Both the position numbers and the translations under genes were made by a program. From contig NZ_JBNPXI010000020.1 in the NCBI RefSeq assembly GCF_050433385.1, positions 29,715 through 93,714 of the forward strand: a DNA stretch of 64,000 nt. Reading direction: 5' to 3'. Shown here in pieces: positions 27,045 through 36,106 of this stretch. The notes under the pieces were generated by a model that did no database searches, was not told the origin of the DNA, and saw only the letters and a program-made list of their open reading frames with translations. Source of the DNA: Brassicibacter mesophilus. GTDB taxonomy: Bacteria > Bacillota > Clostridia > Tissierellales > Proteiniboraceae. How positions within the stretch are numbered: position 1 is the stretch's first letter; every line of letters starts with the position of its first letter.

Positions 27045-27229
27045 TAACCCATTGGAAAATCCTAGTTTTCTTTAATATAAACTTTCCGTTAAATGGGTTT
27101 CAAAAAAGGCTTACTTAATATATTAATGCTTCAATAGAAGACTTTTTTATAAAAAAAGAAGGAATTATTAGGAATATATAGAAGTTGTATTATGTACGAA
27201 AAAACAGATAAAAATTTAGGAGGGAAAAT

Positions 27230-28231
27230 ATGATGAAAAACAAAAAGAAACTGGTTGCTATAGTAATTGTACTAACTATGATGCTATCCTTGTTTTCTGT
27301 AGCGTATGCAAAGGGTACGTATCAAACCCTCAATGCATGGTATGGAGACATTAAAATAGTAGCCAATGGTAAACAAGTAGTTTCTAGTATAAAACCGTTT
27401 ATGGTGAATGATACTACATATGTACCTATTAGAATGCTAGGTGAAGCATTAGGAAAAACTGTAAGCTGGGATGGCAGTACATATTCAGTGATAATTGCAG
27501 ACAAACCAGATCCAACTGACACATTGCTATGGCAGCAATTATTTGATAAGGATAAGAAGATTAATGAATTAGAGAAGAAGATTGCTCTACTGGAGAGTGA
27601 AAAAGATAAGTCAGTAGATTTAGATGATTTAGAAGACGATTTGATGGATGACTATGAAGAGTATAAAGATATTGAATTTGATATTTCTATAGATGGCGAC
27701 GAGGATGATATTGAAGTTGAGATATATGTAGATCTTAGCGATTATAAGAGTAAATGGAATAGACTGAAACAAAGTGATATAGAAGACTATCTACAGGATA
27801 TAGTTGATGATATATTAGATGAATTTGATGATGCAGATATTACAGGATTTATCGAAGATGATGACAGTGGGGATAAGTTGCTAGAATTTACTGTATCATC
27901 TAAAGGTAAAGTCAGTGTCAGCTATAAGAATACTGTTGATTTAGATGATTTAGAGAGGAATTTGAACCGTTGGTATGGAAGCTATAGAGACTTAGATATA
28001 GACATCTATCTAGATGGTGAAGAGGATGATATTACAGTAGAAATTTATGTATCCAAAAGTGAATGGAATGTTCTTGATGACTATGCTCAAGCTTTTCTTG
28101 ATGCTATAGTTGATGATATTCTAGATGAATTTAAAGATGCAGACGTCGATGGATTTATCGAAGACGATAGTAGTAGAAACAAACTGTTAACTTTCTTTGT
28201 AAGGTCAAACGGCACTGTAATCATTGAGTAA
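27230..28231 (+). CDS. secreted stalk-domain protein with duplicated acidic domain
   Basis: A 333-residue secreted protein. It has a signal peptide (about 1-27) and a copper-amine-oxidase-N-terminal-like stalk domain (about 35-90, FMVNDTTYVPIRMLGEALG and WDGSTYSVII), then a short coiled coil and two copies of a strongly acidic domain of about 100 residues (about 129-233 and 237-333). Each copy begins VDLDDLE and contains IVDDILDEF and GFIEDD. The stalk domain is a common surface-binding module in Clostridia and does not imply oxidase activity. The repeats might bind calcium or other cations, which is inferred from charge. AGGAGGG precedes the start; the second Met at 27233 is possible. Confidence 0.8.
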   Translation: MMKNKKKLVAIVIVLTMMLSLFSVAYAKGTYQTLNAWYGDIKIVANGKQVVSSIKPFMVNDTTYVPIRMLGEALGKTVSWDGSTYSVIIADKPDPTDTLLWQQLFDKDKKINELEKKIALLESEKDKSVDLDDLEDDLMDDYEEYKDIEFDISIDGDEDDIEVEIYVDLSDYKSKWNRLKQSDIEDYLQDIVDDILDEFDDADITGFIEDDDSGDKLLEFTVSSKGKVSVSYKNTVDLDDLERNLNRWYGSYRDLDIDIYLDGEEDDITVEIYVSKSEWNVLDDYAQAFLDAIVDDILDEFKDADVDGFIEDDSSRNKLLTFFVRSNGTVIIE

Positions 28232-28263
28232 ACTCTAGTTAAATAAACAAGCAGATAAACTTA

Positions 28264-28292
28264 AAAACTGTCCTCATAGGACAGTTTTTTTA
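28264..28292 (+). terminator. terminator
   Basis: Stem AAAACTGTCCT / AGGACAGTTTT with a 3-nt loop (CAT) and a T-run, behind the acidic secreted-protein gene and facing the leftward YitT gene. Confidence 0.85.
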
Positions 28293-28334
28293 TATTAAGA
28301 AGAATTAATATTGAAATTATCACAAGATTTATAT

Positions 28335-29186
28335 TTAGAATGAAGATTTTTTAAATCCTCTGCCGTTAACCTCAGAAGCCTCTAAAATAGTCATAAATGC
28401 AGTAGGATCGATTTTTTCTACAAGAACCTTTACTCTAGGGAGCTGCCTTAAGGTCACTGTGCAGTAGATAACTCTTTTTTCATTCCCAGTATAAGCACCC
28501 ATGCCATTTAAAAAAGTTACGCCTCTTTTTATTTCACTCATTATAGCCTGCCCAACTTCGTCATCCTTTTGTGTGATTATGAACAGCACTCTTTTTCTTT
28601 CAAAGCCATCTATTATTCTATTTAATACATTAGCTGAGATATACATGGTTATAAAGGTATACAACGCTATTTCAATACCATTTATTGAAGCGCCAAGTAG
28701 AACTATAAAAACATTTATAATGAAGGAAATATTTCCAATACTAGCACCAGTACGTTTTTTAATAACCACAGCAATTATATCAGTACCGCCCTGAGAAGCT
28801 CTATTGCTAAAAGTAATACCAAGTCCTGCTCCGACTAGAACCCCACCATATATACTTGATAAAAGAATTTCATGTGTTTTTAGATATTGACTAAGATCCT
28901 TAGTGATCAACAGAAATAGAGAAAGAGAACCCATTCCAATAAGGCTAAACAAAGTAAATTCTTTGTTTACTTCCTTAATTCCAATGAGAAAAATGGGTAT
29001 ATTAAAAAGCAATATAAAAACACCTGAATTAATATGTGTTAAATATTGAATAATAAGCGCTAACCCTGTGACACCACCACTCAAGAGTTTGTGAGGTATT
29101 ATAAATGCATTAATTCCTACAGCAGATATGAAGCTTCCTGCTAATATTAGTAGAATTCTTTTAGTCAATTGTTTTTTGTCTAACAT
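28335..29186 (-). CDS. YitT family membrane protein
   Basis: A 283-residue YitT-family protein. The N-terminal DUF161 membrane domain (about 10-200) has helices with the recurrent SGGVTGLA and SQGGTDIIAVV segments. The C-terminal DUF2179 domain (about 220-275) is soluble and includes RGVTFLNGMGAYTG and VDPTAF-like elements. These proteins are widespread in Firmicutes; transport or signalling roles are proposed but not settled. It is monocistronic. Confidence 0.92.
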   Translation of the reverse strand: MLDKKQLTKRILLILAGSFISAVGINAFIIPHKLLSGGVTGLALIIQYLTHINSGVFILLFNIPIFLIGIKEVNKEFTLFSLIGMGSLSLFLLITKDLSQYLKTHEILLSSIYGGVLVGAGLGITFSNRASQGGTDIIAVVIKKRTGASIGNISFIINVFIVLLGASINGIEIALYTFITMYISANVLNRIIDGFERKRVLFIITQKDDEVGQAIMSEIKRGVTFLNGMGAYTGNEKRVIYCTVTLRQLPRVKVLVEKIDPTAFMTILEASEVNGRGFKKSSF

Positions 29187-29506
29187 GAAATCATCTCCAC
29201 AATTATTATTGAATTTTAGTATACCAAGTATATTTATTTAGTATATACCCATTTGAAGATTATTAATTCTTTAAGATTCGTTAATAGATTATATGATGAT
29301 GTATTCAAATAATCAAGTACCTTATAAAATAAGTTTTCAGGTTATTTCCAAGAATAAAAAATACATTTTTTTTATGGCAACAAATAAATTTTGTCGAAAA
29401 ATGCGGATGAATTATTAAATGAATGATGATATAAAAGAGGAATTAAACAATTGGACAAGAAATTATTATACGACGGTTAATGAGATAAGTTTAAAACTGA
29501 AGTAAA
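29187..29506. other. intergenic region between divergent genes
   Basis: About 320 bp between the leftward YitT gene and the rightward FtsEX-like operon. It is AT-rich with no strong palindrome. Promoters for both must lie here but no convincing -35/-10 pair stood out. Confidence 0.4.
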
Positions 29507-29518
29507 GGGAGCGGTTAA

Positions 29519-30640
29519 ATGATTAAAATAGAAAAAGTAAAGGTATTCGTGATTTTCTGCCTAATAATTATCATTATCTTAATTCCTTTTTATTTTACTA
29601 TGGGTGATGGTGACGATGAGCCCTTTACAGAGATTCAGCAAAAAATGGCAGACATATCTGATGATGAGAAGGAAATCCTTCAAAAATTATTTATTACTGT
29701 GCAAGAAATAGAAGCAATGGAGAAAGAAGAACAGGAGCTTATCCAAGAAATAAAAGCAATAAACTATGAAATAGAGAGAATAGAACAAGAGATTTCAGGT
29801 GAAGAAGCAGTTTATAAACGAAAACTAAATGCACTTAAGCAAGTACTAAAAAGTTATCAGAAGAAAGGTCCAGGGTCTTACCTAGAGATAATCTTGAACT
29901 CAGAAAATTTCTCTGAGTTTCTAAGAAACATTAATACTTTAAGGGATATTACTCATGGTACTGGTGAACTCTTAGACACATTAGATGAAAGTAAAAAAAA
30001 TATGTCTTCTGAAAAAACAAAATTAAATAAAAAGCTTATTTTAATTGAAGAGAAACAGAAACAATTAAAAGTATCCTTAGATAATAAGAAACAATTAAAA
30101 TTGAATATGGAGGATTACTTAGTGTCTTTAAAGGAAGAACGTAAATATTATCAAGAATATATGACTAATATCAAAAAGATGTGGGCCAAACTAAAACCAT
30201 TATTATCAGATACTACAAAAGCATTTTCAAATATTATAGAAGAAGGGAACGTGTCATTAGATGCGCTAAAAATAGAATTTTCTATTTTTAGCATCAAAGG
30301 ATCAATAGATGAGAAAACCTTCAATGATATAATTTCCCAAAATCCTCTGCTTTCAGAAATGAAATTTAACTTTGAACCAGGAAAAATGACAATTGAATTG
30401 CCTAAAGAAAATCTTGTGTTATCAGGAAATCTTATTATTTTAGACAATAATGTTATAAAATTTGAAGCAAAAGAAGGCAGTTTTTACGGTATGACGTTAG
30501 AACAGTCTTCAATAGAAGAGTTGTTTCAAGAAGGTCATTTAATATTAAATCTAAAGCCGTTGCTTGGAGATAATACCCTTTCTTCTGTTGAAATTGAAAA
30601 AGAGAAGATAATTTTAACTATAAAACCTAAGATGTTTTAG
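29519..30640 (+). CDS. membrane-anchored coiled-coil protein of an FtsEX-like operon
   Basis: A 373-residue protein with one N-terminal membrane helix (about 8-27), a long coiled coil (about 35-230) and a beta-rich C-terminal domain (about 250-373). The segment PGSYLEIILNSENFSEFLRNINTL (about 116-139) matches the pattern seen in PcsB/CwlO-type FtsEX partners. These normally carry a peptidoglycan-hydrolase domain, but none (CHAP, NlpC/P60 or M23) is seen here. The ATPase and permease genes follow within 25 bp and by overlap, so it is very likely the third component. GGGAGCGG lies before the ATG. Function is inferred. Confidence 0.6.
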   Translation: MIKIEKVKVFVIFCLIIIIILIPFYFTMGDGDDEPFTEIQQKMADISDDEKEILQKLFITVQEIEAMEKEEQELIQEIKAINYEIERIEQEISGEEAVYKRKLNALKQVLKSYQKKGPGSYLEIILNSENFSEFLRNINTLRDITHGTGELLDTLDESKKNMSSEKTKLNKKLILIEEKQKQLKVSLDNKKQLKLNMEDYLVSLKEERKYYQEYMTNIKKMWAKLKPLLSDTTKAFSNIIEEGNVSLDALKIEFSIFSIKGSIDEKTFNDIISQNPLLSEMKFNFEPGKMTIELPKENLVLSGNLIILDNNVIKFEAKEGSFYGMTLEQSSIEELFQEGHLILNLKPLLGDNTLSSVEIEKEKIILTIKPKMF

Positions 30641-30663
30641 TACAATAACTGGAGGTGTTATTC

Positions 30664-31332
30664 ATGATTGAAGCAAATAGTATTAGCTTAAAATATCCTA
30701 ATGGTACATTGGCTTTAAAAAATACTGATTTACAAGTTGATCCTGGTGAAATAGTGTATATTACAGGGCCGAGTGGTTCAGGAAAAACTAGCCTATTGAA
30801 GCTTTTTATGGGAGTAGAGTATCCAACAACAGGTTCTTTAAAAGTGCTGGGATATCATATAGCTAAAGGCAACACTGAAAACATTAGACAGCTTCGAATG
30901 AAGATTGGGCCAGTTTTTCAAGAGTTTAGATTAATAAAGGGACGAACTGCAATAGAAAATGTTATGTTAGGCATGCGTTTCTTAGGGATACCTTACGGGC
31001 AATTAAAGGAAAATGCAAATGATGCACTAATAAAGGTTGGGCTAGAACGCAAGGTATTTTCATTGGTAGAGAACTTGTCATGGGGAGAGTGCCAAAGAGT
31101 AGCTATTGCACGAGCGGTGGCTAGGAAACCACTATTAATACTAGCTGATGAACCCACTGGTAATTTAGATATATACAATGCGCTAAATATACTAGATCTT
31201 TTGACTTCCTTTAAAGATGATAAGACAGCTGTTATTATTACCACTCATGCAACTCATTTGATTGAAGATAAAAAAGAGGGTAAACTGATACAAGTGGAAG
31301 GAGGAAACATTTGCTGTGGAGCCTTGGGGTAA
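30664..31332 (+). CDS. FtsE-like ABC transporter ATPase
   Basis: A 222-residue ABC ATPase of the FtsE/LolD/MacB group. Walker A is GPSGSGKT (about 37-44), the Q-loop is VFQEF, Walker B is LLILADEPTGNLD and the H-loop is TTHATH. The signature motif is LSWGECQRVAIAR, where Trp replaces the first Gly of the LSGGQ motif, which is unusual for a working ATPase. The start at 30664 follows GGAGGTG; the GTG at 30655 lies within that site. The gene overlaps the permease gene. FtsE-type proteins work on the inner face of the membrane to control cell-wall hydrolysis. Confidence 0.85.
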   Translation: MIEANSISLKYPNGTLALKNTDLQVDPGEIVYITGPSGSGKTSLLKLFMGVEYPTTGSLKVLGYHIAKGNTENIRQLRMKIGPVFQEFRLIKGRTAIENVMLGMRFLGIPYGQLKENANDALIKVGLERKVFSLVENLSWGECQRVAIARAVARKPLLILADEPTGNLDIYNALNILDLLTSFKDDKTAVIITTHATHLIEDKKEGKLIQVEGGNICCGALG

Positions 31333-32227
31333 ACTGAGAATGAAGAATACTTTTTACAATACAGGTTATTTTTTAAAAGAAGTTAAAACGATGATAAGAA
31401 TTAATCTATTATATCACGTTTTATCTGCTATAAGCATAAGTCTTATTTTTTTTATTCTTTCAATGGTGCTGTCTGGTTGGGGGGTAAGTAGTCATGTTGT
31501 TGAAGTACTTCAGAGAGAAGCAGAAATAAGCGTATATTGTGATGAAAACATCGATAATAGTACTGCTTTAAAGCTAGTTGAGCAAATAAAGACTGTGGAG
31601 GGTGTACAAGAAGCTCGAGTAGTTGATGAAAATGAAGCGTATGGAAGGATGGAGGAGATTCTTGGTAAAGATGCCCGTGTACTAGAGTTTTTCGATGAAA
31701 ATCCCTTCAGCTCTTTCATCGAGGTAAAAATTTCTCTTGTGGAGATGGATAACATCTTAGAAGAATTGCAGTTCATGAGTGGCATCGAAACTGTTAGGGA
31801 TAATAGAGAAGTATTAGAACGCCTTAATAGTATTTTAGATATGCTTAAAGTCTTGGGGTGCCTTGTGGTGGTTGCTGTTAGTATTTCTACAATTGTTATT
31901 ATTTCACATATTATTAGAATGGGTATATATAGTAACAGAGAGCAAATAAATACCTTAAGGTTACTAGGCGCGCCTGAAGGTTTCATTGTAGCTCCTTTTT
32001 TAATACAAGGATTGATGTTAACTATAATAGGAGGGATAGTTGCAACAATTCTAGCATCATTTTTAATTCAATATATTTATACTAAGATGGCTGGTCCACT
32101 TCCCTTTATTCCATTACCATCTAGTAAAGAACTGGTTTCGAACTTGGCTACTATAGTAATGTTGGTAAGCTTAAGTATTGGGGCTGTAGGTAGTTTACTA
32201 GGTTTTTTATCATCGAGAAATAGGTAA
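31316..32227 (+). CDS. FtsX-like ABC permease
   Basis: A permease of about 300 residues with FtsX topology: a first membrane helix (about 29-50), an outside domain (about 55-165) containing the FtsX-type ISVYCDENIDNSTALKLVEQI, and three C-terminal helices. It overlaps the ATPase gene by 17 bp. AAGGAGG lies before the GTG start at 31316; an in-frame ATG at 31340 is the alternative. It probably links the ATPase to the coiled-coil protein encoded first in the operon. A true chromosomal FtsX is not excluded, but the hydrolase-less partner suggests a specialised paralogue. Confidence 0.85.
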   Translation: MEPWGKLRMKNTFYNTGYFLKEVKTMIRINLLYHVLSAISISLIFFILSMVLSGWGVSSHVVEVLQREAEISVYCDENIDNSTALKLVEQIKTVEGVQEARVVDENEAYGRMEEILGKDARVLEFFDENPFSSFIEVKISLVEMDNILEELQFMSGIETVRDNREVLERLNSILDMLKVLGCLVVVAVSISTIVIISHIIRMGIYSNREQINTLRLLGAPEGFIVAPFLIQGLMLTIIGGIVATILASFLIQYIYTKMAGPLPFIPLPSSKELVSNLATIVMLVSLSIGAVGSLLGFLSSRNR

Positions 32228-32300
32228 AAAAAGAATAAAAAGCTCTAATCGCACAAATAATAAATTTGTTAAAAATATTCTAGTGGAGAGGAGCTATGAG

Positions 32301-32648
32301 ATGGGTGTGGTAACAAATTTAACGGATAAGTTTCAAGCATGTATTGATGCATGTGCAAAATGTACACAGGTATGCTATGAATGCTTTAATGCGTGCTTAA
32401 ATGAACCTGACTTAAATGCGAGGAAGAACTGTGTTGGTATATTAGTTGAATGTGCAATGATGTGCCAAATGTCTGCTGCTATGATGTCGATGAACGGACA
32501 GTTTTCAAAGGAACATTGTCAGCTATGTGCTCAGATTTGTGATAAGTGTGCAACAGAGTGTGATATGTTTAAAGATGATCATTGCCAGAAGTGTGCTCAA
32601 ATATGTCGCATGTGTGCTGATGAATGTAGGGAAATGGCTTCAATGTAA
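32301..32648 (+). CDS. four-helix cysteine-rich DUF326 protein (Csp-like)
   Basis: A 115-residue protein with 19 cysteines spaced as CxxxC and CxxC along predicted helices, e.g. CIDACAKCTQVCYECFNAC (residues 14-32). This is the DUF326 family, to which the copper-storage proteins Csp belong; those hold many Cu(I) ions inside a four-helix bundle. No export signal is seen, so it is probably cytosolic. The start at 32301 follows GAGAGGAGC; an upstream GTG at 32283 is less likely. Copper storage is inferred from the family. Confidence 0.88.
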   Translation: MGVVTNLTDKFQACIDACAKCTQVCYECFNACLNEPDLNARKNCVGILVECAMMCQMSAAMMSMNGQFSKEHCQLCAQICDKCATECDMFKDDHCQKCAQICRMCADECREMASM

Positions 32649-32664
32649 TTAGATAGTTTTTAAT

Positions 32665-32707
32665 AAAACACCTTACTTTAAATGTGAATTGAAGTAAGGT
32701 GTTTTAT
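32665..32707 (+). terminator. terminator
   Basis: A perfect 14-bp stem, AAAACACCTTACTT (32665-32678) / AAGTAAGGTGTTTT (32692-32705), directly after the DUF326 gene. Confidence 0.9.
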
Positions 32708-32915
32708 AAGTTATATTTCTTTTATATAATAAACTTAATTAATAAAGCTTATGTGTGCTAGTCTTGATATTGAAAGAGTTGTTGGCTATAGAATAATAAG
32801 TATTAGGCTAAGAATTGTATTTAAAATAACTATTCATGCTTTTAAGCTAATTGGAGAATTTGTTTAGTTCCATGTGGTATAATATCATTTAGTATATATG
32901 AAAGGGAGAAATGTA

Positions 32916-34514
32916 ATGATTAGAGTTAATGAGGTTAAACTTTCTATAGATGAAGATATAAAAACATTAAGAAATAAAATTGCAAAAAAACTTAGAATAA
33001 GCCCCCAAGAAATAATTGATTTTAAAATCTATAAAGAATCAATTGATGCTAGAAAAAGAAATGAAATAAACTTTGTTTATATTGTAGATGTGAATGTGGA
33101 GAATGAAGATAGAGTTTTAAGTAAAAACAAAAATGTGAATAAAAGTCCAGACTTTAGTTATAAGGAAGTAAAATCTGGTCATAATGAATTATTTTATCGA
33201 CCAGTAATAATAGGCACTGGACCAGCAGGTATGTTTGCAGGGCTTGTTTTAGCACAAAGGGGATATAAGCCTATATTGCTGGAAAGAGGGCAGGATGTAG
33301 ATACAAGGACTAAAGATGTTAATGAATTTTGGAATAACAGGAAAATAAACTTAGAATCGAATGTACAATTTGGAGAAGGTGGCGCTGGAACTTTTTCAGA
33401 TGGTAAATTAACTACTAGAACTAAGGATATAAGATGTAGAAAAGTGCTTGAAGAGTTTGTAAATGCTGGAGCACCAGAAGAAGTATTATACTCATATAAG
33501 CCTCATATAGGAACTGATATTTTAAAATCTGTTGTCAAAAATATTAGGCAAAGTATCATAGACCTTGGCGGAGAAGTGAGATTTGATAGCAAAGTAACAG
33601 ATGTTTTTATTGAAAATGGTAAAATAACTGGTATTGAGATAAATAAATCTCAAAAGCTTGATACACAGGAGGTTATTTTAGCAATAGGCCATAGTGCAAG
33701 AGATACATATGAAATGCTTAATTCACGAAAAGTAAAAATAAGGCAAAAGCCTTTTTCCATAGGAGTAAGAATTGAACATCCTCAACCTTTAATCAACAAA
33801 TCTCAATACAAGCAACAAGCGGAACATCCACGACTAGGAGCTGCCGATTATAGATTAACTTACCAAAGTAAAAATGGAAGGGCTGTGTATACTTTTTGTA
33901 TGTGTCCAGGAGGAACAGTTGTTGCAGCTGCTTCTGAAGCTGATACAGTAGTAACTAATGGTATGAGTGAATATGCAAGAGATAAGGATAATGCAAATAG
34001 TGCATTACTAGTACAAATAAATGCAGAGGATTTTGAAAGTGACCATCCTCTTGCAGGAATAGAATTTCAAAGAAAATGGGAGAAGGCTGCTTTTGAAATG
34101 GGTGGAGGAAATTATAGTGCTCCAGCACAGTTAGTCGGAGATTTTCTTATGGATAAATCATCAGAAAAGCTAGGGGATGTTAAGCCTTCGTACTTGCCAG
34201 AAATAAAATTGACTAATTTGAAAAAATGTTTACCAGAGTATGTTGTTGAATCTATGAGAGAAGCTATTGTAGAAATGGACAAAAAACTCAAGGGATTTGC
34301 GTTATCTGATGCTTTGATGACTGGTGTGGAAACAAGAAGCTCTGCACCCGTTAGAATAGAAAGAGAAGAGGAAACTATGGAAAGTATAAATGTTGCAGGT
34401 CTTTATCCAATTGGAGAAGGTGGAGGCTATGCAGGAGGAATTATTTCAGCTGCTGTTGATGGAATCAAGGCAGCAGAGAAGATTATTTACAAGTATAAAC
34501 CTTTTAATAACTAA
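32916..34514 (+). CDS. FAD-dependent dehydrogenase, COG2509 type
   Basis: A 532-residue flavoprotein. After an N-terminal domain of about 85 residues comes the FAD-binding Rossmann motif GTGPAGMFAGLVLAQRG, then NVQFGEGGAGTFSDGKL. The C-terminal FAD motif GLYPIGEGGGYAGGIISAA is typical of COG2509. These proteins are nearly universal in Clostridia, but their substrate is not established. The start at 32916 is preceded by AAAGGGAG; the ATG at 32898 lies before that ribosome site and is rejected. Confidence 0.9.
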   Translation: MIRVNEVKLSIDEDIKTLRNKIAKKLRISPQEIIDFKIYKESIDARKRNEINFVYIVDVNVENEDRVLSKNKNVNKSPDFSYKEVKSGHNELFYRPVIIGTGPAGMFAGLVLAQRGYKPILLERGQDVDTRTKDVNEFWNNRKINLESNVQFGEGGAGTFSDGKLTTRTKDIRCRKVLEEFVNAGAPEEVLYSYKPHIGTDILKSVVKNIRQSIIDLGGEVRFDSKVTDVFIENGKITGIEINKSQKLDTQEVILAIGHSARDTYEMLNSRKVKIRQKPFSIGVRIEHPQPLINKSQYKQQAEHPRLGAADYRLTYQSKNGRAVYTFCMCPGGTVVAAASEADTVVTNGMSEYARDKDNANSALLVQINAEDFESDHPLAGIEFQRKWEKAAFEMGGGNYSAPAQLVGDFLMDKSSEKLGDVKPSYLPEIKLTNLKKCLPEYVVESMREAIVEMDKKLKGFALSDALMTGVETRSSAPVRIEREEETMESINVAGLYPIGEGGGYAGGIISAAVDGIKAAEKIIYKYKPFNN

Positions 34515-34591
34515 AGCAACCAGCTTTATAAATAGTACATATACTTAATAATAAGTATGCATAGATACACTATAAAGGAAAAGGTGAAAAT

Positions 34592-35926
34592 ATGAAGAAT
34601 GATCAAGTAAAGATAAAATGTGTTGGAATGGACGAAGAAGGAAAAGGAATAATTAAAATAAGAGGAAAAGAAATCCATGTTCCTTACTTAATTGAAGGAG
34701 AAACTGCTATTGTAGAATTGTCTAAAAAGAGAAATTATTTAAATGCTAAGGTAATTCGCATTCTAGAAAAGTCAAAAAATAGGGTTGCACCAAAGTGTCA
34801 GCATTATAATCAGTGCGGAGGTTGTCAATTGCAGCACATGTCCTATCATGGCCAATCAGAGTTTAAAAAGAATGTTGTTGAAAAACTTATGAAGCATTAT
34901 GGCAATATTAATGAAATATTGAGTATGCAGGAGCCATATTTTTATCGCAATAAAGTGCATTCAACACCGTCTTATGATAGGAAAGGAAATATTATCACAG
35001 GAATCTATGAAGAAAATACACATAATGTAATAGCTTTAGAACGGTGCAGCATTCAAGATAAACGAGCAGATGAAATCGTTTTATCTATACGTGAAATCAT
35101 GAAGACTTTTAAAATGAAGCCATATAATGAAGATACCGGTGAGGGTTTTTTACGTCATATTTTGGTGAAAACTGGGTTTGCTAGTGAGCAAGTAATGGTA
35201 GTACTTATAGTATCATCTCATGTATTTCCAGGGAAAAAGAATTTTATTAATATACTGCTAAAAAAACATCCTGAGATCAATACCATTGTTATGAATATTA
35301 ATAATCGCAAAACTAGTGCTGTACTTGGAAACACTGAAAAAATACTGTATGGAAAAGGATATATAGAAGATACTCTATGTGGATGTGTATTTCAGATTTC
35401 GCCGAAATCCTTTTATCAGATTAATCCTATACAAACTGAAGTATTATATAATAAAGCAATCGACATGGCGAAGCTAAATAAAAATGAAATAGTCCTTGAT
35501 GCTTACTGTGGTATTGGTACTATCTCATTGATTGTTAGCAGTAAGGTAAAAAATGTCATAGGCGTTGAACTAAATAAAGATGCAGTAAAAGATGCAATAA
35601 ACAATGCAAAACGAAATAATATTAGAAATGTTTATTTTTATAATGATGATGCTGGGGAGTTTATGATTAATCTTGCTAAAGAAAAGAAGAACATTGATAC
35701 AGTATTTTTGGATCCACCCCGCTGTGGAAGTAATGAAAAATTTTTATCATCTCTTATTCAACTTTCGCCAAAAAAAGTAATCTACATATCATGTAATCCA
35801 GTGACACAGGAACGTGACTTAAGATATTTAACTAAGTATGGATATATAGTTAAAGAATTACAACCTGTTGATATGTTTCCACAGACATATCACGTGGAGA
35901 CGGTCGTGTTGATAGAGCGGATTTAG
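34592..35926 (+). CDS. rlmD: 23S rRNA uracil-C5 methyltransferase, RlmD/RlmCD type
   Basis: A 444-residue SAM-dependent enzyme forming 5-methyluridine in 23S rRNA. It has an N-terminal TRAM domain (about 3-60), Fe-S cysteines Cys69, Cys75 and Cys78 in KCQHYNQCGGCQL plus one near residue 152, a SAM site VLDAYCGIGTISL, DPPRCG, and the catalytic Cys in YISCNP (about 400). The last codons (HVETVVLIER) are encoded by a sequence that is repeated at 39.4 and 49.8 kb. This makes the gene a likely integration target, as known for rum genes in other Firmicutes. Position specificity is not certain from sequence. Confidence 0.92.
   Translation: MKNDQVKIKCVGMDEEGKGIIKIRGKEIHVPYLIEGETAIVELSKKRNYLNAKVIRILEKSKNRVAPKCQHYNQCGGCQLQHMSYHGQSEFKKNVVEKLMKHYGNINEILSMQEPYFYRNKVHSTPSYDRKGNIITGIYEENTHNVIALERCSIQDKRADEIVLSIREIMKTFKMKPYNEDTGEGFLRHILVKTGFASEQVMVVLIVSSHVFPGKKNFINILLKKHPEINTIVMNINNRKTSAVLGNTEKILYGKGYIEDTLCGCVFQISPKSFYQINPIQTEVLYNKAIDMAKLNKNEIVLDAYCGIGTISLIVSSKVKNVIGVELNKDAVKDAINNAKRNNIRNVYFYNDDAGEFMINLAKEKKNIDTVFLDPPRCGSNEKFLSSLIQLSPKKVIYISCNPVTQERDLRYLTKYGYIVKELQPVDMFPQTYHVETVVLIERI
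35891..35915. repeat. candidate attachment repeat within the rlmD 3' end
   Basis: 25 bp beginning CACGTGGAGACGGT recur at 49793-49817 with 23 of 25 bases identical and in the same orientation. The first 9 bases also recur at 39423. It is placed exactly at the end of the coding region, as expected for an att core that restores the gene on insertion. Confidence 0.55.
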
Positions 35927-35940
35927 ACCAATTTTATGTT

Positions 35941-35970
35941 CCCTCAAACTTAGGTTTGGGGGGTTTTTAT
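35941..35970 (+). terminator. terminator after rlmD
   Basis: Stem CCCTCAAAC / GTTTGGGGGG with loop TTAG and a T5 tail. A very similar hairpin follows the displaced rlmD-like tail at 49.88 kb. Confidence 0.8.
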
Positions 35971-36106
35971 TTATTGGGGTCGTACTTTTACACAGAAATA
36001 AACAAATACGCAAAAAAGAAATATTGCGTATTTATACGAAATATAAAGGGATATGAGATTTGTGTATTTATAATATTATTAATTGAAGAGCTAGTAAAAT
36101 ATCTTT

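Noticed and set aside
31510..31986. A 158-codon leftward open frame inside the FtsX-like gene
   Set aside because: The FtsX frame has topology, operon context and ribosome site; the reverse frame has none.
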